Part shown: piece by piece, positions 25,397-36,552 of the stretch
How positions within the stretch are numbered: the stretch's first letter is position 1
Layout of the letters: the number at the start of each line of letters is the position of its first letter
Assembly: GCA_034509735.1 (NCBI GenBank)
Contig: JACGWO010000007.1
Location: 1,612,001 to 1,676,000, forward strand
Length of the DNA stretch: 64,000 nt
Reading direction: 5' to 3'
Source: Sesamum alatum
Taxonomy: Eukaryota > Streptophyta > Magnoliopsida > Lamiales > Pedaliaceae
Position numbers and translations under genes: made by a program
The notes under the pieces: generated by a model
Databases searched by the model: none
The model's input: only the letters and a program-made list of their open reading frames with translations
Told to the model about the DNA's origin: nothing

Positions 25397-27342
25397 GGCT
25401 TAAATGATTTTTTGGTTCTGAAAGTATTGTATTTTAGAAGTTTTGTCCTTTATGTTTTTAGGTTTGAGAATTAATCCGGTAACTTTTGTCTTTCACAATT
25501 TCAGTCCTTTCGGAGCCGAATATTCAAAAGTTGACTGGAATAAGTCACATGGCCATCATGTATCAATTTTAAATTGGGACTTTTCATTTGATTGGTCCAT
25601 TTTTCAAACATGGACCAAAAAAAAAAACTGACGTGGCATTAAATTCACGTCAGCTTGCTGACTAAAAAAATAGGGGGATTGGTGCCCCGACGTGCCTTCA
25701 CTTGCCATATGAAACTTAGGCATATCTCACCTACTTTCTCTCTCTTTTGTTTTTGGCGCCGTCAGGATGGACCACCGGCCGTCGGCTACACCATTCGACT
25801 CCTCAACCTCTTGCGAACAATTCCATCCGACTCTGTCTCATTTTCATCCACTCCTATACAAACGGCCAAATCCATTTCCATCGCACCTTCCTCGTCGATC
25901 GTTGGTGTGTGAACGACCCATGGTGTTGGAACACCACTAATCGACTGCCCTCTTTAAGGCGAGTTGAACGCACTCTCACCCATCAATTTTCGTTCAGTCT
26001 TTGACCCTCCCAACTTTGCCATTCTTGCGCCGATCGCCTCTGTTTTCTCGTTGATTTGCCGGCATCGATGATTTTTTCGTCGGCGGACCACCACCATCGT
26101 GCTCGCCTCATCACGACTCGCACACCCCTCCAGTCATTTTCCGTCATTGGCCCACTTCCAGCATGCCCTCTCCTCCCCAATAGCCCTGCCAACTCACTAA
26201 TCCAATAATAGACCCAACCAACTCGCCAATCAGCCCACGCGTAGCGTCGTTGTGTAGATCTACGTTTGGATTAGGGCTGAAGATGTTACCCTCCCCACCC
26301 CCTTCTTTTATATAGCAAGCTCACATTGACTTAATGTCACTTCAGTTTTATTTTTTGGATCCATATTGGAAACATGGACCAATCTACATGTACGTGATTG
26401 ACAAGTGATTTATTCAGGCCAATTTTTGAATTTTTGGTGCCAAAAAGACTGAAGTCACGAAAAATTCTCAACCCTAAAAATATAAAAGACAAAAATGCCA
26501 AAACACAATACTTACAATACCAAAAAAATCAGGGTAAAATGCAATTTACCTGCCTGGGGGTAGGGGGAGGTGGCAGTGGTGGCACGGGCTTGGAGGGGGT
26601 AGGGGTTGCGAATGCGCGGGTTTGGGGGGAGTGGCGGCGACGGCGATGGCGTGGGCTTGAGAGGGAGGGGTTGAGAAGGCTTTGGTTTGGGGTGAGGGGG
26701 TAGGGGGGAAGGGTTGCGAAGGCGCGGGCTGGGAGGGGGGGTGGCGGCGGCGGCTTGGGTTTGGGGAAGGGGAGGGGTTGCGGCGGCTGGGGCTGGGGAG
26801 GGATTCGACGGCCTGGATGGGGGAGCTGTTGAGCGGCGGCGACTAGCGAGGGCGGCGACGACTGGCGACTAACGAGGGGCGGCGGCGGGGTAGCTTCCTG
26901 TATGATATACATATTTATATATATATATATATATAACTATCTATATATTAAAATATATAACTACCCATATAATAAAATATATATAACTATCTATATATTA
27001 AAATAATATAACTATCCATATAATAAAATAATATGTTTTTATAAAAAATAATTAATTTTGGGCCACACTTTTAGATTAGATTAATATAGATTGTTCATTT
27101 GATAATTTAAATATGAATGGTGTTTAATATAGTCATATGAATGGTGTTTAACATAGTCAAGGGCCATTTTTGTCATTATAATTTTAAAATTACATTCAAA
27201 GTTATTAGGGGGCAGTGTGCTATATTTTTAATATCACGAGGAGGTAAAATGGTAATTTTTTTTTTTCACAGGAACTTTTTTAAATATTTCGGAAAACACG
27301 GGGAGGTAAAATTGGATTTTACCCAAAAAAATCATTTAAGCC
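25397..27342. mobile_element. Outer MULE-like element with about 200 bp terminal repeats, interrupted by a second MULE
   Basis: The left end starts GGCTTAAATGATTTTTTGG. Read in reverse, the right end starts GGCTTAAATGATTTTTTTGG once the nested element at 26532-27324 is removed. Inverted similarity continues for about 200 bp (GTATTGTATTTT, TTTTAGGTTTGAGAAT, TTGGTCCAT). The flanking 9-mers are TATTTATTT (25388-25396) and TATTTTTTT (27343-27351), 8 of 9 identical. The core (25680-26270) is GC-rich and coding-like but without a recognisable domain, so it may be captured host sequence. No transposase is present. Confidence 0.78.
26532..27324. mobile_element. Nested MULE-like element with G-rich core
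   Basis: The 793 bp element sits inside the right terminal repeat of the outer element. Ends are GGGTAAAATGCAATTTACC and, in reverse, GGGTAAAATCCAATTTTACC. The exact 10 bp repeat AAAAAAATCA flanks it at 26522-26531 and 27325-27334. The 26550-26900 part is extremely G-rich on the plus strand and gives a proline-rich minus-strand frame that I regard as non-genic. Confidence 0.82.
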
Positions 27343-27702
27343 TATTTTTTTCTTTCTTTTTTCTAAAAAAATAAAACAAAGAAGCATATGAAACAAACGC
27401 TTGTTTACTGTAAGAAAAGTAACAGGAACATATGAACAAGAATAGTATTATATCTTCAATTTTCAAACAAAAGTAATTACATAAGCATATCACACGAGAC
27501 CAATACCAATTAAGGGGAATGATAGATTCAACTCATCATCCTCCATCTTTTGGCGCCGAAGAGTCTCATGTTCAAATGTTTTCCATGAGTAGAAAATTAG
27601 ATCCAAACAAACAGATTGCAGTAAGAACAGAAACTGCAGGTAATGAACCCTAATACTAACTAATGTGCTCCCAGCCATATTCTTCAATAGCTGAAGTTTT
27701 CT
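27343..27702. other. 3' flank of the intact sulfotransferase gene
   Basis: This contains the presumed 3' UTR of the minus-strand SOT gene. A similar flank without its gene recurs at about 29550-29860. No other gene is visible. Confidence 0.5.
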
Positions 27703-28662
27703 TTAGATCTTGAAAGTTAAACCAGAGCCCTCGAACTTGCTCCGCATGAGGTCCTTGACACGTTCAGCCATTGCAGGACTCAGATGATTGATCCAGTCTC
27801 CGACTTTTCCCTTCCTGAAGAATGAACTGTTTTTCAGTACTCCAAGAATGTATCCCTTCTTGTTCACCTCCAAATTCCTAAGATTTTCAAAGCTGCATAG
27901 CCTTGAGATTTGATATACGACACCTTGTTTTTCTTCCTCGGGTGAAAATGGGGACCCGATAAATTCAGCTATCTTCTTGACATGAGGCGTGATATCCTCT
28001 TTCAGATCCTCGTACCTCAGAAACAACACTTTCCGAGGATTCTTCAAGCAGGCATTCCGGTATCCAAGAATATGGTCCCAGAAGGGCCCGAAGGGATGAA
28101 TTCCCTGGCAAAACTTGTCGAAAGCCTCGTCTATAGCGAGTGGCTCTGCCTCCTTTTCTATCTTGTTTTCGAGCAAGAAATGGCGGTGTGAAACGAACTG
28201 ATCTAAAGGGTTTCTGCAGATGTAGATGATTTTACATTCGGATTCACGGATGGAATCAGGAAGGATATTGAAAGGCATGTGGGTTGTGAAAATTCTTGGA
28301 CTAGGGAGGTGTTGGAGATCAGGGTTTTCTTGGTGTAAATAAAGATTGAACTCAAGGAAAGGCACAACTCTGTGAGGATGGGAAGTGAGTAAAGGGCTTT
28401 GATCAATGGAGATGACGTTGCGATTGGCTATGGAAAAAACAAGCGCTTTCAACCAGGTGGTTCCTGATTTCGGAATGGATGTCAATATTATGTCAGAATC
28501 TTTCGCTTTGAAGTACTTTTGAGCGGACAATATTGGTCGGAAAACTGTTTCCGGCAACCAGAATCCGTCGTATTTAACGAGCCGACGCCCATCCCAATTC
28601 GTCTGTTGTTCCAGTGTTTGGAGCAACTCCTGGAGCTCATTTGGATCGTCCTTCTTCTCCAT
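27703..28662 (-). CDS. Cytosolic sulfotransferase (SOT family), intact copy
   Basis: This PAPS-dependent sulfotransferase of 319 residues in one exon is the only intact copy in the window. The 5'-phosphosulfate loop is IPKSGTTWLKAL (63-74). The general-base His lies in FTTHMPF (His128). The 3'-phosphate site has CRNPLDQFVSHRHF (Arg150, Ser158) and the late RKGKVGDW motif (283-290). YEDLKED (217-223) is also a family signature. The N-terminus has the usual plant LLQTLEQ and WDGRRLVKYDGFWLP segments, with no targeting peptide. Plant relatives act on flavonols, brassinosteroids, hydroxyjasmonate or other small alcohols and phenols. The acceptor cannot be told from sequence. A TATA box lies 55-63 bp upstream of the ATG and a MITE starts just beyond it. 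It belongs to a tandem array with pseudogenes at 36.6, 47.2, 57.5 and 58.1 kb. Confidence 0.95.
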   Translation of the reverse strand: MEKKDDPNELQELLQTLEQQTNWDGRRLVKYDGFWLPETVFRPILSAQKYFKAKDSDIILTSIPKSGTTWLKALVFSIANRNVISIDQSPLLTSHPHRVVPFLEFNLYLHQENPDLQHLPSPRIFTTHMPFNILPDSIRESECKIIYICRNPLDQFVSHRHFLLENKIEKEAEPLAIDEAFDKFCQGIHPFGPFWDHILGYRNACLKNPRKVLFLRYEDLKEDITPHVKKIAEFIGSPFSPEEEKQGVVYQISRLCSFENLRNLEVNKKGYILGVLKNSSFFRKGKVGDWINHLSPAMAERVKDLMRSKFEGSGLTFKI

Positions 28663-28716
28663 TTGAATGATGAATGCTTGTATGTATTCTGAAAAATTCT
28701 CAAGTACTTAACTCCT

Positions 28717-28725
28717 CTTTTATAG
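28717..28725 (-). promoter_or_regulatory. TATA box of the intact SOT gene
   Basis: The minus strand reads CTATAAAAG 55-63 bp before the ATG. The pseudogene at 36553-37549 keeps the matching CTATAAAG at the equivalent place (near 37608-37618), which supports the call. Confidence 0.7.
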
Positions 28726-28742
28726 ACTATATGCATTGTTCA

Positions 28743-29053
28743 AGGCAAAACGCTTTTTTGTTCCCATAAGATTAGATATTATTTGTTTTGGTACCATAAT
28801 TTAGGTAGGTGGCTGTTTTAGTCCTATAAAACACATTTTTCATTGTTTTTTGGTCCCATAAAACACGTTTCCAGTTCTTTTGGTCCCAAAAATGACATGA
28901 TATTTTGGGACAAAAAAAACTAAAAAATATGATATTTTGGGACCAAAAAAACTGAAAAACGTGTTTTATGGGACTAAAACAACCACATACCCAAGTTGTG
29001 GTACCAAAACAAATAATACCCTAATCTTACGACACCAAAAAAGCATTTACCCC
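28743..29053. mobile_element. Foldback MITE in the SOT promoter
   Basis: The 311 bp hairpin has arms built from TTTGGTCCCATAAAACACGT-like words. It is flanked by GCATTGTTCA (28733-28742) and GCTTTGTTCA (29054-29063), 9 of 10 identical. It begins about 18 bp upstream of the TATA box. The paralogous SOT promoter near 37.6 kb lacks it, and matching sequence resumes on both sides. Confidence 0.8.
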
Positions 29054-29315
29054 GCTTTGTTCATATTATGATTTTTTGGAGTGGGAATCTAGTCGAGAGT
29101 ATTGCAAGATAAGTGTTGGATAGTGTGCCACATGAATCACTATCAAGTATCAATCATGCATTTTAGAGCTTTTTACGTGTAAAATGCAAATTGTTAAGAG
29201 GACATGGGCTTCTAATTTTTTCAAATTGACAATACTGGGCCTGAGGTGTAGACCACATTAGATTTTTTGTTGTAAATTTTATTCCATCTGCTGCAAACAA
29301 TAAAATAGAAAAGAA

Positions 29316-29333
29316 GGGGGGGGGGGGGGGGGG
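29316..29333. repeat. G homopolymer of 18
   Basis: An uninterrupted G run on the plus strand. True length is uncertain. Confidence 0.7.
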
Positions 29334-29339
29334 TGTTTA

Positions 29340-29860
29340 ATCAAGGAACAAAGAAATAAACCCGAACGGACAATTGCTAGTTGCTATTGTGACATTTTCT
29401 ACTCTATTCAATATATACACGTCATGTGTAATTTTTTCTCCCCTAAATAGAGTATATAATGTCATCTTTATATACGTGTTATACAGTATATGTGAATGAA
29501 GTAAAAGATGAAGTAGAATTTGCATCAGAAAATTCAATCGGCTATAGTAAAAGTAACGGTAATAAGTAGAACAAGAATAATGTCATAACTTCAGTAATAT
29601 TTAGACAAAATTACCATAACTGTAAGCATATTACATGAAATTAATACCAATTAACAGGAATAACAGCTTCAATATATATCTAACCACCATCATTTTGCAT
29701 CGTGGAATCTTATACTTTCCCTCTGTTATCCGTTCAGTCATTATCAGAAAATGAAATCCAAACAAACTGACAGTAACAACAGCAGAAAATGAAACCCATA
29801 CAAACTGACAGTAACAACAGCAGAAAATGAAATCCATACATACAGATATATAGTAACAAT
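29340..29860. other. Orphan SOT 3' flank with 38 bp tandem repeats
   Basis: Sequence at about 29550-29750 resembles the region downstream of the intact SOT gene (27415-27600), including AACAAGAATA, ATTAATACCAATTAA-like and CATCAT words, but no SOT coding sequence precedes it. At 29747-29860 a 38 bp unit (GAAAATGAAATCCA start) is repeated about two and a half to three times. The 29340-29550 part resembles 63480-63660. It looks like the leftover of a lost tandem copy. Confidence 0.55.
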
Positions 29861-29879
29861 GGAAACTGGTAATAAAAGC

Positions 29880-30376
29880 GGGTTAAATGTATTTTTCGTC
29901 CTGTATTTTTAATATTTTGGCGTTTTAGTCTTTTATCTTTCTAGGGTAGCAAATAAGTCTGGTAACTTTTTATTTTTTCGCGATTTTGGTCCTTCAGTCA
30001 CTGGAATTTGGAAATGTTGCTGGAATTTTTTTTTTAATGAGGGGCTTTTTCTTCACATTGGTCAATTCCTGCCAGCATGGAACCATATTTTCGTCCTGCA
30101 TCTTTTATATTTTGGCATTTTAGTCCTTTATATTTCTAGGATAGCAAATAAATCCTGTAACTTTTAATTTTTCGTGATTTTGGTCCATTAAATTGACCAA
30201 TGGGAAGAAAAGCCCCAAATTAAAAAATTTTCCGGCCAACACTTGCAAACTCCGACAAAGAAAAGACCAAAATCGCAAAAAATTAAAAAGTTACAGGACC
30301 TATTTACTACCCTAGATAAATAAAGGACTAAAACGTCAAAATACAAAAAATACAGGACGAAAATTCCATTTAATCC
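29880..30376. mobile_element. Foldback MITE, 9 bp TSD AATAAAAGC
   Basis: The 497 bp element has ends GGGTTAAATGTATTTTTCGTC and, in reverse, GGATTAAATGGAATTTTCGTC, with about 120 bp of inverted similarity. Exact 9 bp repeats AATAAAAGC lie at 29871-29879 and 30377-30385. The left arm block is present twice (29900-29990 and 30090-30185), so it also holds an internal direct duplication. Confidence 0.87.
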
Positions 30377-30385
30377 AATAAAAGC

Positions 30386-31634
30386 TAATATGTAATTATG
30401 TGTTTGTGAGAGCGTGAGAAAAGTATTTTTCTATTTTTGGCTTAATAAAAGTACTTTTTAAAGTGTTTGGAATACCAATTTTTATTTTTCAACTGTTAGA
30501 AAAGGTATTTTTAAGTAAAAAAAAACAGAAGAACCCATAACATTCAACTTTCTTTTTGGATCATTGTACTATTTTTTATAGTAATCTTAATTCAAATTTA
30601 TCCTTTTTTTTATTTATTTTCAAAATTGCACATTCAAAATTGATATTAGAGTTTTCAAATAATTAGATTAATTTAACATTAATAAAATTTACTTTTTCAT
30701 ATTTAATATTTTTGAATTTTTATATTTTAATTGCTATATTATTCCTAATACTTAGAAATATATGAATTAAATTGCTATAATTAATTATTAAAAGATTATT
30801 TTTTTTCAATCATGCAACTTTATTTATTGTGTAAGAATAAACAATTATATTACTTAGTGGGAGCATTACTAAATTAAAAATTAAGTTATTATATTAGTAT
30901 TTAATATTTTAATAATATAAATGATAAATATTTTTTTAAAAAATAAATATTAAATATACCAATTGCAATAAAATTTATGATTTTTTGAGAAATAATCATT
31001 ACTAAAAAAAATTACAAATATTAAGAAAAAATAGTTTTTTTAGTACATGGAGACAAAACATTTTTTAATCAATAAGCTTGTTTTAAAGTGTTTTTTTTTG
31101 GGCACACTATCAAATTTAGTTTTTATTTGCATTTTTTTTTTTTTACAAATGCTATCAATTTTCAATTTTGCTATAACTTTCAAGTTATTCTATCAAAATT
31201 AGGATAAATTACTATATTTTTGGTCCCATAGTAGACTTGTTTCTAATTTTGATCCCATACCGTGCACAATTAACACATTGCATCCTATATGTGCATTTTT
31301 CTTTTGTCAATTTCAGGACACAAAGAAAATTTTCGTTAAATACTTAAAAGTTGATCCTAACTCCGTTAAGTGGCTGTAAATTTGGAGGTGAAAAATTGTG
31401 GGAAAAGCTTGTTCCTTCTTTTTTCTTCATATAAATGGCTTATTATTTATAATGTGTTATAATGGAATGTACATTATATATGTTATTATGTTAATAGTGC
31501 CCAAATCAAATTTAAAATGTCAAAAACATAGACTGCATTAAAAAAATTAGATATTGATCAATAATTACAAAATATTGGAACGAAATGTATATTTTATAAT
31601 TGTTGATCAACATCCAACTTATTTAAACAGATTA
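30386..31634. other. AT-rich intergenic sequence, no gene seen
   Basis: Very AT-rich sequence without coding features. Words such as TTTTTGGTCCCATA (31218-31235) suggest further degraded MITE pieces. Confidence 0.5.
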
Positions 31635-31639
31635 CATTC

Positions 31640-31855
31640 TGTTAGGAATTTTGTTTTGATTAGCTAAACTGTATCTTGTTTATTTCCTATTTCCTAGGAA
31701 TTCTTTAGTGTTTGAAGTAGTCTTATATTAGTCAGCTTTAGGTTACGTATCAGTGGCCACTTCCTGCTTTGTAAGGCTATAAATAAGCCAGCTTTTGCAT
31801 TCAATAATACATCAGAGTTTTATTCTCTTCTTCTACTCTAAATTCATCTCTCACA
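31640..31855 (+). repeat. 5' LTR of the copia element
   Basis: A 216 bp repeat, TGTTAG to CTCACA. It contains the TATA-like GCTATAAATAAGCC, about 75 bases before its end. Confidence 0.93.
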
Positions 31856-31857
31856 TC

Positions 31858-31869
31858 TGGTATCAGAGC
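31858..31869 (+). other. Primer-binding site of the copia element
   Basis: TGGTATCAGAGC lies two bases after the LTR. It is complementary to the 3' end of the initiator methionine tRNA, as usual for plant copia elements. Confidence 0.88.
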
Positions 31870-31927
31870 CTCACACGAGGCCTGATAAAATAGAAACAGC
31901 AGTTTTCTATTGAGTGGTAATTCAACA

Positions 31928-34900
31928 ATGGCAACAGAGAGTTCATTTGTACAGCCATCTGTTCCAAATTTGATGGATATTATGATCATTGGGGCAATGC
32001 TCATGGAGAATTTCTTGCGATCAAAGGAATATTGGAGTGTAGTGGAAAATGGAATACCTGCAGCAGCAGAAGGTCTAACAGAGGCACAAAATTAAAATAT
32101 TGAAGATCAAAAGTTGAAAGATCTAAAAGCAAAGAATTACTTGTTTCAAGCACTAGACCGCACAGTTCTGGAGACAATTTTGAACAAGGAAACTTCAAAG
32201 AGCATATGGGATTCGATGAGGCAGAAACATCAAGGTGCAACAAAAGTTAAGCAGTCGCATTTGCAAACTCTTCGAAGGGAGTTTGAGGTTCTCGAAATGA
32301 AGGAAGGAGAATCAGTTTCTGAATATTTTGCTAGAACTCTTACCATAGTTAACAAAATGAAAGCAAATGGTGAAAGTAAGAGAGACAGCGAAGTGGTCGC
32401 TAAAATTCTACGATCAATGACTCCTAAGTTTAACTATGTGGTGTGCGCTATTGAGGAGGCTAAGGATACTAGTTTGTTATCCATTGATGAGCTTCAAAGC
32501 AGCCTGCTTGTCCATGAGCAACGTATGAAGAATTCTTTAGTAGAAGAAGTACATGCTTTGAAGATTTCTTCTGGAGATCAATTTGGAGGAAGAGGTCGTG
32601 GTCGAGGAGGTTATCGAGGAAGAGGACGGGGAAGAGGCAGACAAAACTTTGACAAGTCCACGGTAGAATGCTTCAATTGTCATAAGTTAGGGCATTTTCA
32701 GTGGGAATGTCCTACCAAGGAGGTTAACTATACAGAGGTCCAAGAAGAGATGCTGCTAATGGCCTTTGTAGATGTTGATGTACCCATCAAATGGATACAT
32801 GGTTTCTTGACTCGGGCTGTAGTAATCATATGTGTGGGAAGAAAAGATTATTTTTCTGAAATCGATGAAACATTTCAGTGATACAGTGAAATTAGGTGAC
32901 AATAGAAGTGTGGTGGTTGCAGGGAAAGGTAATGTGAGGTTGAAAGTGAATGATGTGGTGCAGATTGTTACTGGAGTTTTTTACGTGCCGCAATTACGGA
33001 ATAATTTGCTAAGTGTAGGGCAATTGCAAGAAAAGGGGCTTTCCTTCTTGTTTCAACATGAGAAGTGTAAAGTGTATCATCCAGAAAGATGTCTGATTAT
33101 GGAAATTAAAAAGTCTCCGAATAGAATGTTCATGTTTAGTGCTGCGTGTCAGCCATTAGCATCTACCTGTTTTGGTGCAATTACTGAAGATTTGGTGCAG
33201 CTTTGGCATTGCAGATATGGGCATTTGAATTTTAAAGGCTTGAAGACTCTGCAACAAAAAGAAATGGTGAATGGCTTGCCTCAACTAAAGTCCCCTTCAA
33301 AGCTGTGCAAGGATTGCATGGTAGGAAAGCAACATAGAGATGCATTTCCAAAAAAAGAAGTACGTGGAGAGCATCACAAGTTTTACAGTTGATACATGCT
33401 GATATTTGCGGACCAATTACACCAATATCAAACAGCAAAAAGAGGTATTTAATCACTTTTACTGATGACTTCAGTAGAAAAACGTGGGTTATTTCTTGAT
33501 AGAAAAATCTGAAGCCTTTGCCATTTTCAGAAAATTTAAGGTTCTTGTTGAAAAAGAATCTGGTTTCTTTATTAAAAATCTACGTACGGATCGAGGTGGG
33601 GAATTTACATCACATGAATTCAACAGTTTCTGTGATGAGAATGGCATACAAAGACAGTTGACAACAGCCTACACGCCACAGCAAAACGGAGTTGCAGAGA
33701 GGAAGAATAGGACCATTATGAATATGGTTCGTAGCATGCTCTCAGAGAAGAAAATTCCAAAAACTTTTTGGCCAGAAGCAGTCAATTGGGCAGTGCATGT
33801 TTTGAATCGAAGCCCAACAATGGCGGTAAAAAAATCAAGTTCCGGAAGAAGCCTGGAGTAGAAGTAAGCCTTCAGTTGAGTATTTTAGAGTTTTTGGATG
33901 CATTGCACACGTTCATTGTGCCTGATAATACTAGAAGTAAGTTAGATGATAAAAGCATTTGTTGTGTCCTGCTTGGGGTTAGTGAAGAGTCTAAAGCATA
34001 CAGACTTTATCATCCAATTTCACAAAAAAATTATAATCAGTAGAGATGTTGTTTTCGAAGAAGACAAATGTTGGAATTGGGATAGGAAGCATGAAGCTGA
34101 ATTGCATGTGATTTAGAATGGGATGATCACTCTCATGAGGTGACAACACAGGAGAATGAAGATGGGTTAGCACCTGATATTGATGATGAGGGAATTGACA
34201 GTTCCAATTCATCTACTGAAGAAGGTTCTACTAGCCCAATTGAAGAAAGGGATAGAAGGCAACCGGTATGGATGAGAGACTATGTGACAGGAGAGGGACT
34301 TTCCGAAGGGGACGAAGAGGCTCAGTTTCTTATGATTGCAACAACTGATCCTATACGTTTTGAGGATGCTGTGAAAAGTGAGAAATGGAGAAAAGCTATG
34401 GAAGTTGAAAATGGAGGCGATAGAAAGGAACGGAACATGGGAATTGGTGGAGTTGCTGAAGGGTCAAAAGAGAGTTGGAGTGAAGTGGGTGTATAAGACT
34501 AAATTCGATGAAAATGGAGAAGTGAACAAATACAAGGCCAGACTTGTGGGTGAAGGGGTATGCTCAAAACATGGAATAGATTACACCGAGGTTTTTGCAC
34601 CTGTGGCACGTATGGAAACGATCCGTTTGGTCATTTGCACTTGCTGCTTTCAGAAACAATGGACTGTCTATCAACTGGATGTGAAGTCTGCATTCTTACA
34701 TGGTGAGCTGAAAGAAAATGTCTATGTGGAGCAGCCTTGTGGATATGTGAAAAAGGGAAATGAGCAGAAAGTTTACAAGTTAAAAAGAGCACTTTACGGA
34801 CTCAATCAAGCACCACGTGCATGGTACAGCCGCATAGAAGCTTATTTTATGAAAGAAGGTTTTGAGAAGTGTGATTATGAGCATACCTTGTTCATTAAAT

Positions 34901-35888
34901 CCAAGGGAGATGGTATGTGTGTTTGGTTGTAAGTTTATATGTTGATGATTTATCTTTACTGGAAATATGAATTGATGATTGCAAGATTTCAAAAATTCCA
35001 TGAAGCTTGAGTTCGATATGACTAATCTGGAAAATGAGATATTTCCTTGGTCTTGAAGTGTTGCAAAAGTCGATGGAATTTTTTATAATCAGAAGAAGTA
35101 TGCAGGAGAAATATTTACGAAGGTTTGGGAATGGAAATAGTAATCGTGTGCATAATCCGATCGTTCCTGTATGAAGCTAACAAAGGATGAGAGTGGAATT
35201 AGAGTGGACAAAACTTATTATAAGCAAGTGGTGGGTAGTCTAAGTATCTCAACAGCAACGCGTCCTGACATGATGTTTGTAGTGAATTTAATTAGTAGGT
35301 ATATGGAATCCCACTGAGTTGGCACTTGCAAGTTACAAAACGAGTGCTAAGGTATCTAAAGGGGACAACTGGATTGGAATCTTCTACAGGAAGGGAGGAG
35401 ATGATGAACTTCGTGTCTATTCGGATAGTGATTATGCTGGTGACTTGGACGATAGGAAGAGCACTTCAGGTCATGTATTTTTGCTTGAGTTCAGGAGCAA
35501 TATCGTGGTCTTCGAAAAAACAATCTGTAGTGAGTTTATCCACTACCGAAGCTGAATTTATTGCTGCAGCTTCTTGTGCTTGTCAGTTGTATGGTTAAAA
35601 AGGGTGCTGGCAAAGTTGGGGCAGAGACAAGATAAGCACTGTTATTTATTGTGAATAATAGTTCAACCATCAAGCTGTCAAAGAACCCAGTAATGCATGG
35701 TCGAAGTAAGCATATCGACGTCCGAATTTCACTTTCTTCGTGATCTAACTAAGGATGGCACAGTTGAGTTAGTGCATTGCAATACTCAAGAACAATTGGC
35801 TGATATCATGACTAAACCTCTTAAATTAGATGTTTTCTTGAAGCTTCGTGGATTGTTGGGAGTCTGTGCAGACACTGAAGTAAACTAA
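31928..35888 (+). pseudogene. copia gag-pol, reading frame broken by small indels and one stop
   Basis: The order is gag (31928 to about 32790), with a glycine/arginine-rich stretch and the zinc knuckle CFNCHKLGHFQWEC (32669-32710); protease with the DSG motif (32809-32817) in FLDSGCSNHM; integrase with TDRGGEF and AYTPQQNGVAERKNRT (33580-33720); reverse transcriptase with VKWVYKTKF, LDVKSAFLHGEL and YVDD (34934-34948); RNase H with LSTTEAEF and a C-terminal tail to 35888. The frame changes many times. Several changes sit at runs: the lost T in CCAAATTTGATGG and the extra G in TTGGGGCAATG near 31970-32000, and an extra T in TTATTTTTCTG near 32850. A TAA stands in frame at 32093-32095. Domains are otherwise well conserved, so the breaks may be assembly errors rather than decay. 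Confidence 0.88.
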
Positions 35889-35903
35889 ATGCTTATAATA
35901 TTT

Positions 35904-35919
35904 AGTTTAAGGGAGGATA
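35904..35919 (+). other. Polypurine tract of the copia element
   Basis: A purine-rich stretch (AAGGGAGGAT) lies directly before the 3' LTR and is the usual plus-strand primer. Confidence 0.8.
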
Positions 35920-36139
35920 TGTTAGGAATTTTGTTTTTGATTAGCTAAACTGTATCTTGTTTATTTCCTATTTCCTAGGATTCTTTAGTGGTTTTGAAGT
36001 AGTCTTATATTAGTCAGCTTTAGGTTACGTATCAGTGGCCACTTCCTGCTTTGTAAGGCTATAAATAAGCCAGCTTTGCATTCAATAATACATCAGAGTT
36101 TTATTTCTCTTTCTTCTACTCTAAAATTCATCTCTCACA
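35920..36139 (+). repeat. 3' LTR of the copia element
   Basis: A 220 bp repeat, identical to the 5' LTR except for eight one-base insertions or deletions, all in or beside T, A or G runs. Confidence 0.93.
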
Positions 36140-36552
36140 CATTCGCCGTAATAAGAAGTAATAAAAGGTTTAGTATCAACCTCCGACGCCGTTTACATTG
36201 GCACATGTTCGGGGCCGGACTTTACTATGCCAGCCCCGGCTTATTACTAGTATGAGTTGAATAACCCAAAATCCATTTTTAAAGTGCTTTTGTCCAAATT
36301 CTTGCGAAGCTAATTATGATATTGTCTACATCTGCTTCCCCGAAGCTCTTTTAAGGAGGACAAAACTACTTTTCAGTCAACTTGAGCTGCTGTTTTAGCT
36401 TTTGGCCGATCTAGAGCTTATTTCCTCTTTTTCTTGGAATGAGCAGAAACATAAATCATACAATTTCACATTTCAGAAAGAACAGAAACTGTAAAAATAA
36501 AAACTATATTAATGTGTTACAGAATCTTATACTTGAGCACCTGACCTTTTCT

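Larger units (their letters stand above)
31640..36139 (+). mobile_element. Ty1/copia LTR retrotransposon, TSD CATTC
   Basis: This full-length element of 4.5 kb has LTRs at 31640-31855 and 35920-36139, both TGTTAGGAA to CTCACA. The 5 bp target duplication CATTC lies at 31635-31639 and 36140-36144. A tRNA-Met-type primer-binding site follows the left LTR and a purine tract precedes the right LTR. Gene order gag, protease, integrase, reverse transcriptase, RNase H places it in Ty1/copia. The LTRs have no substitutions relative to each other, only eight single-base indels, so the insertion is very young. Confidence 0.95.

Noticed and set aside
26529..26912. 127-residue proline-rich minus-strand frame resembling an extensin
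   Set aside because: It arises from a G-rich tract in the nested MULE; no signal peptide or SPPPP-YVY pattern.
29316..29333. G18 run as a G-quadruplex regulatory site
   Set aside because: An uninterrupted homopolymer in a MITE-rich spacer; length is unreliable and no gene lies close.
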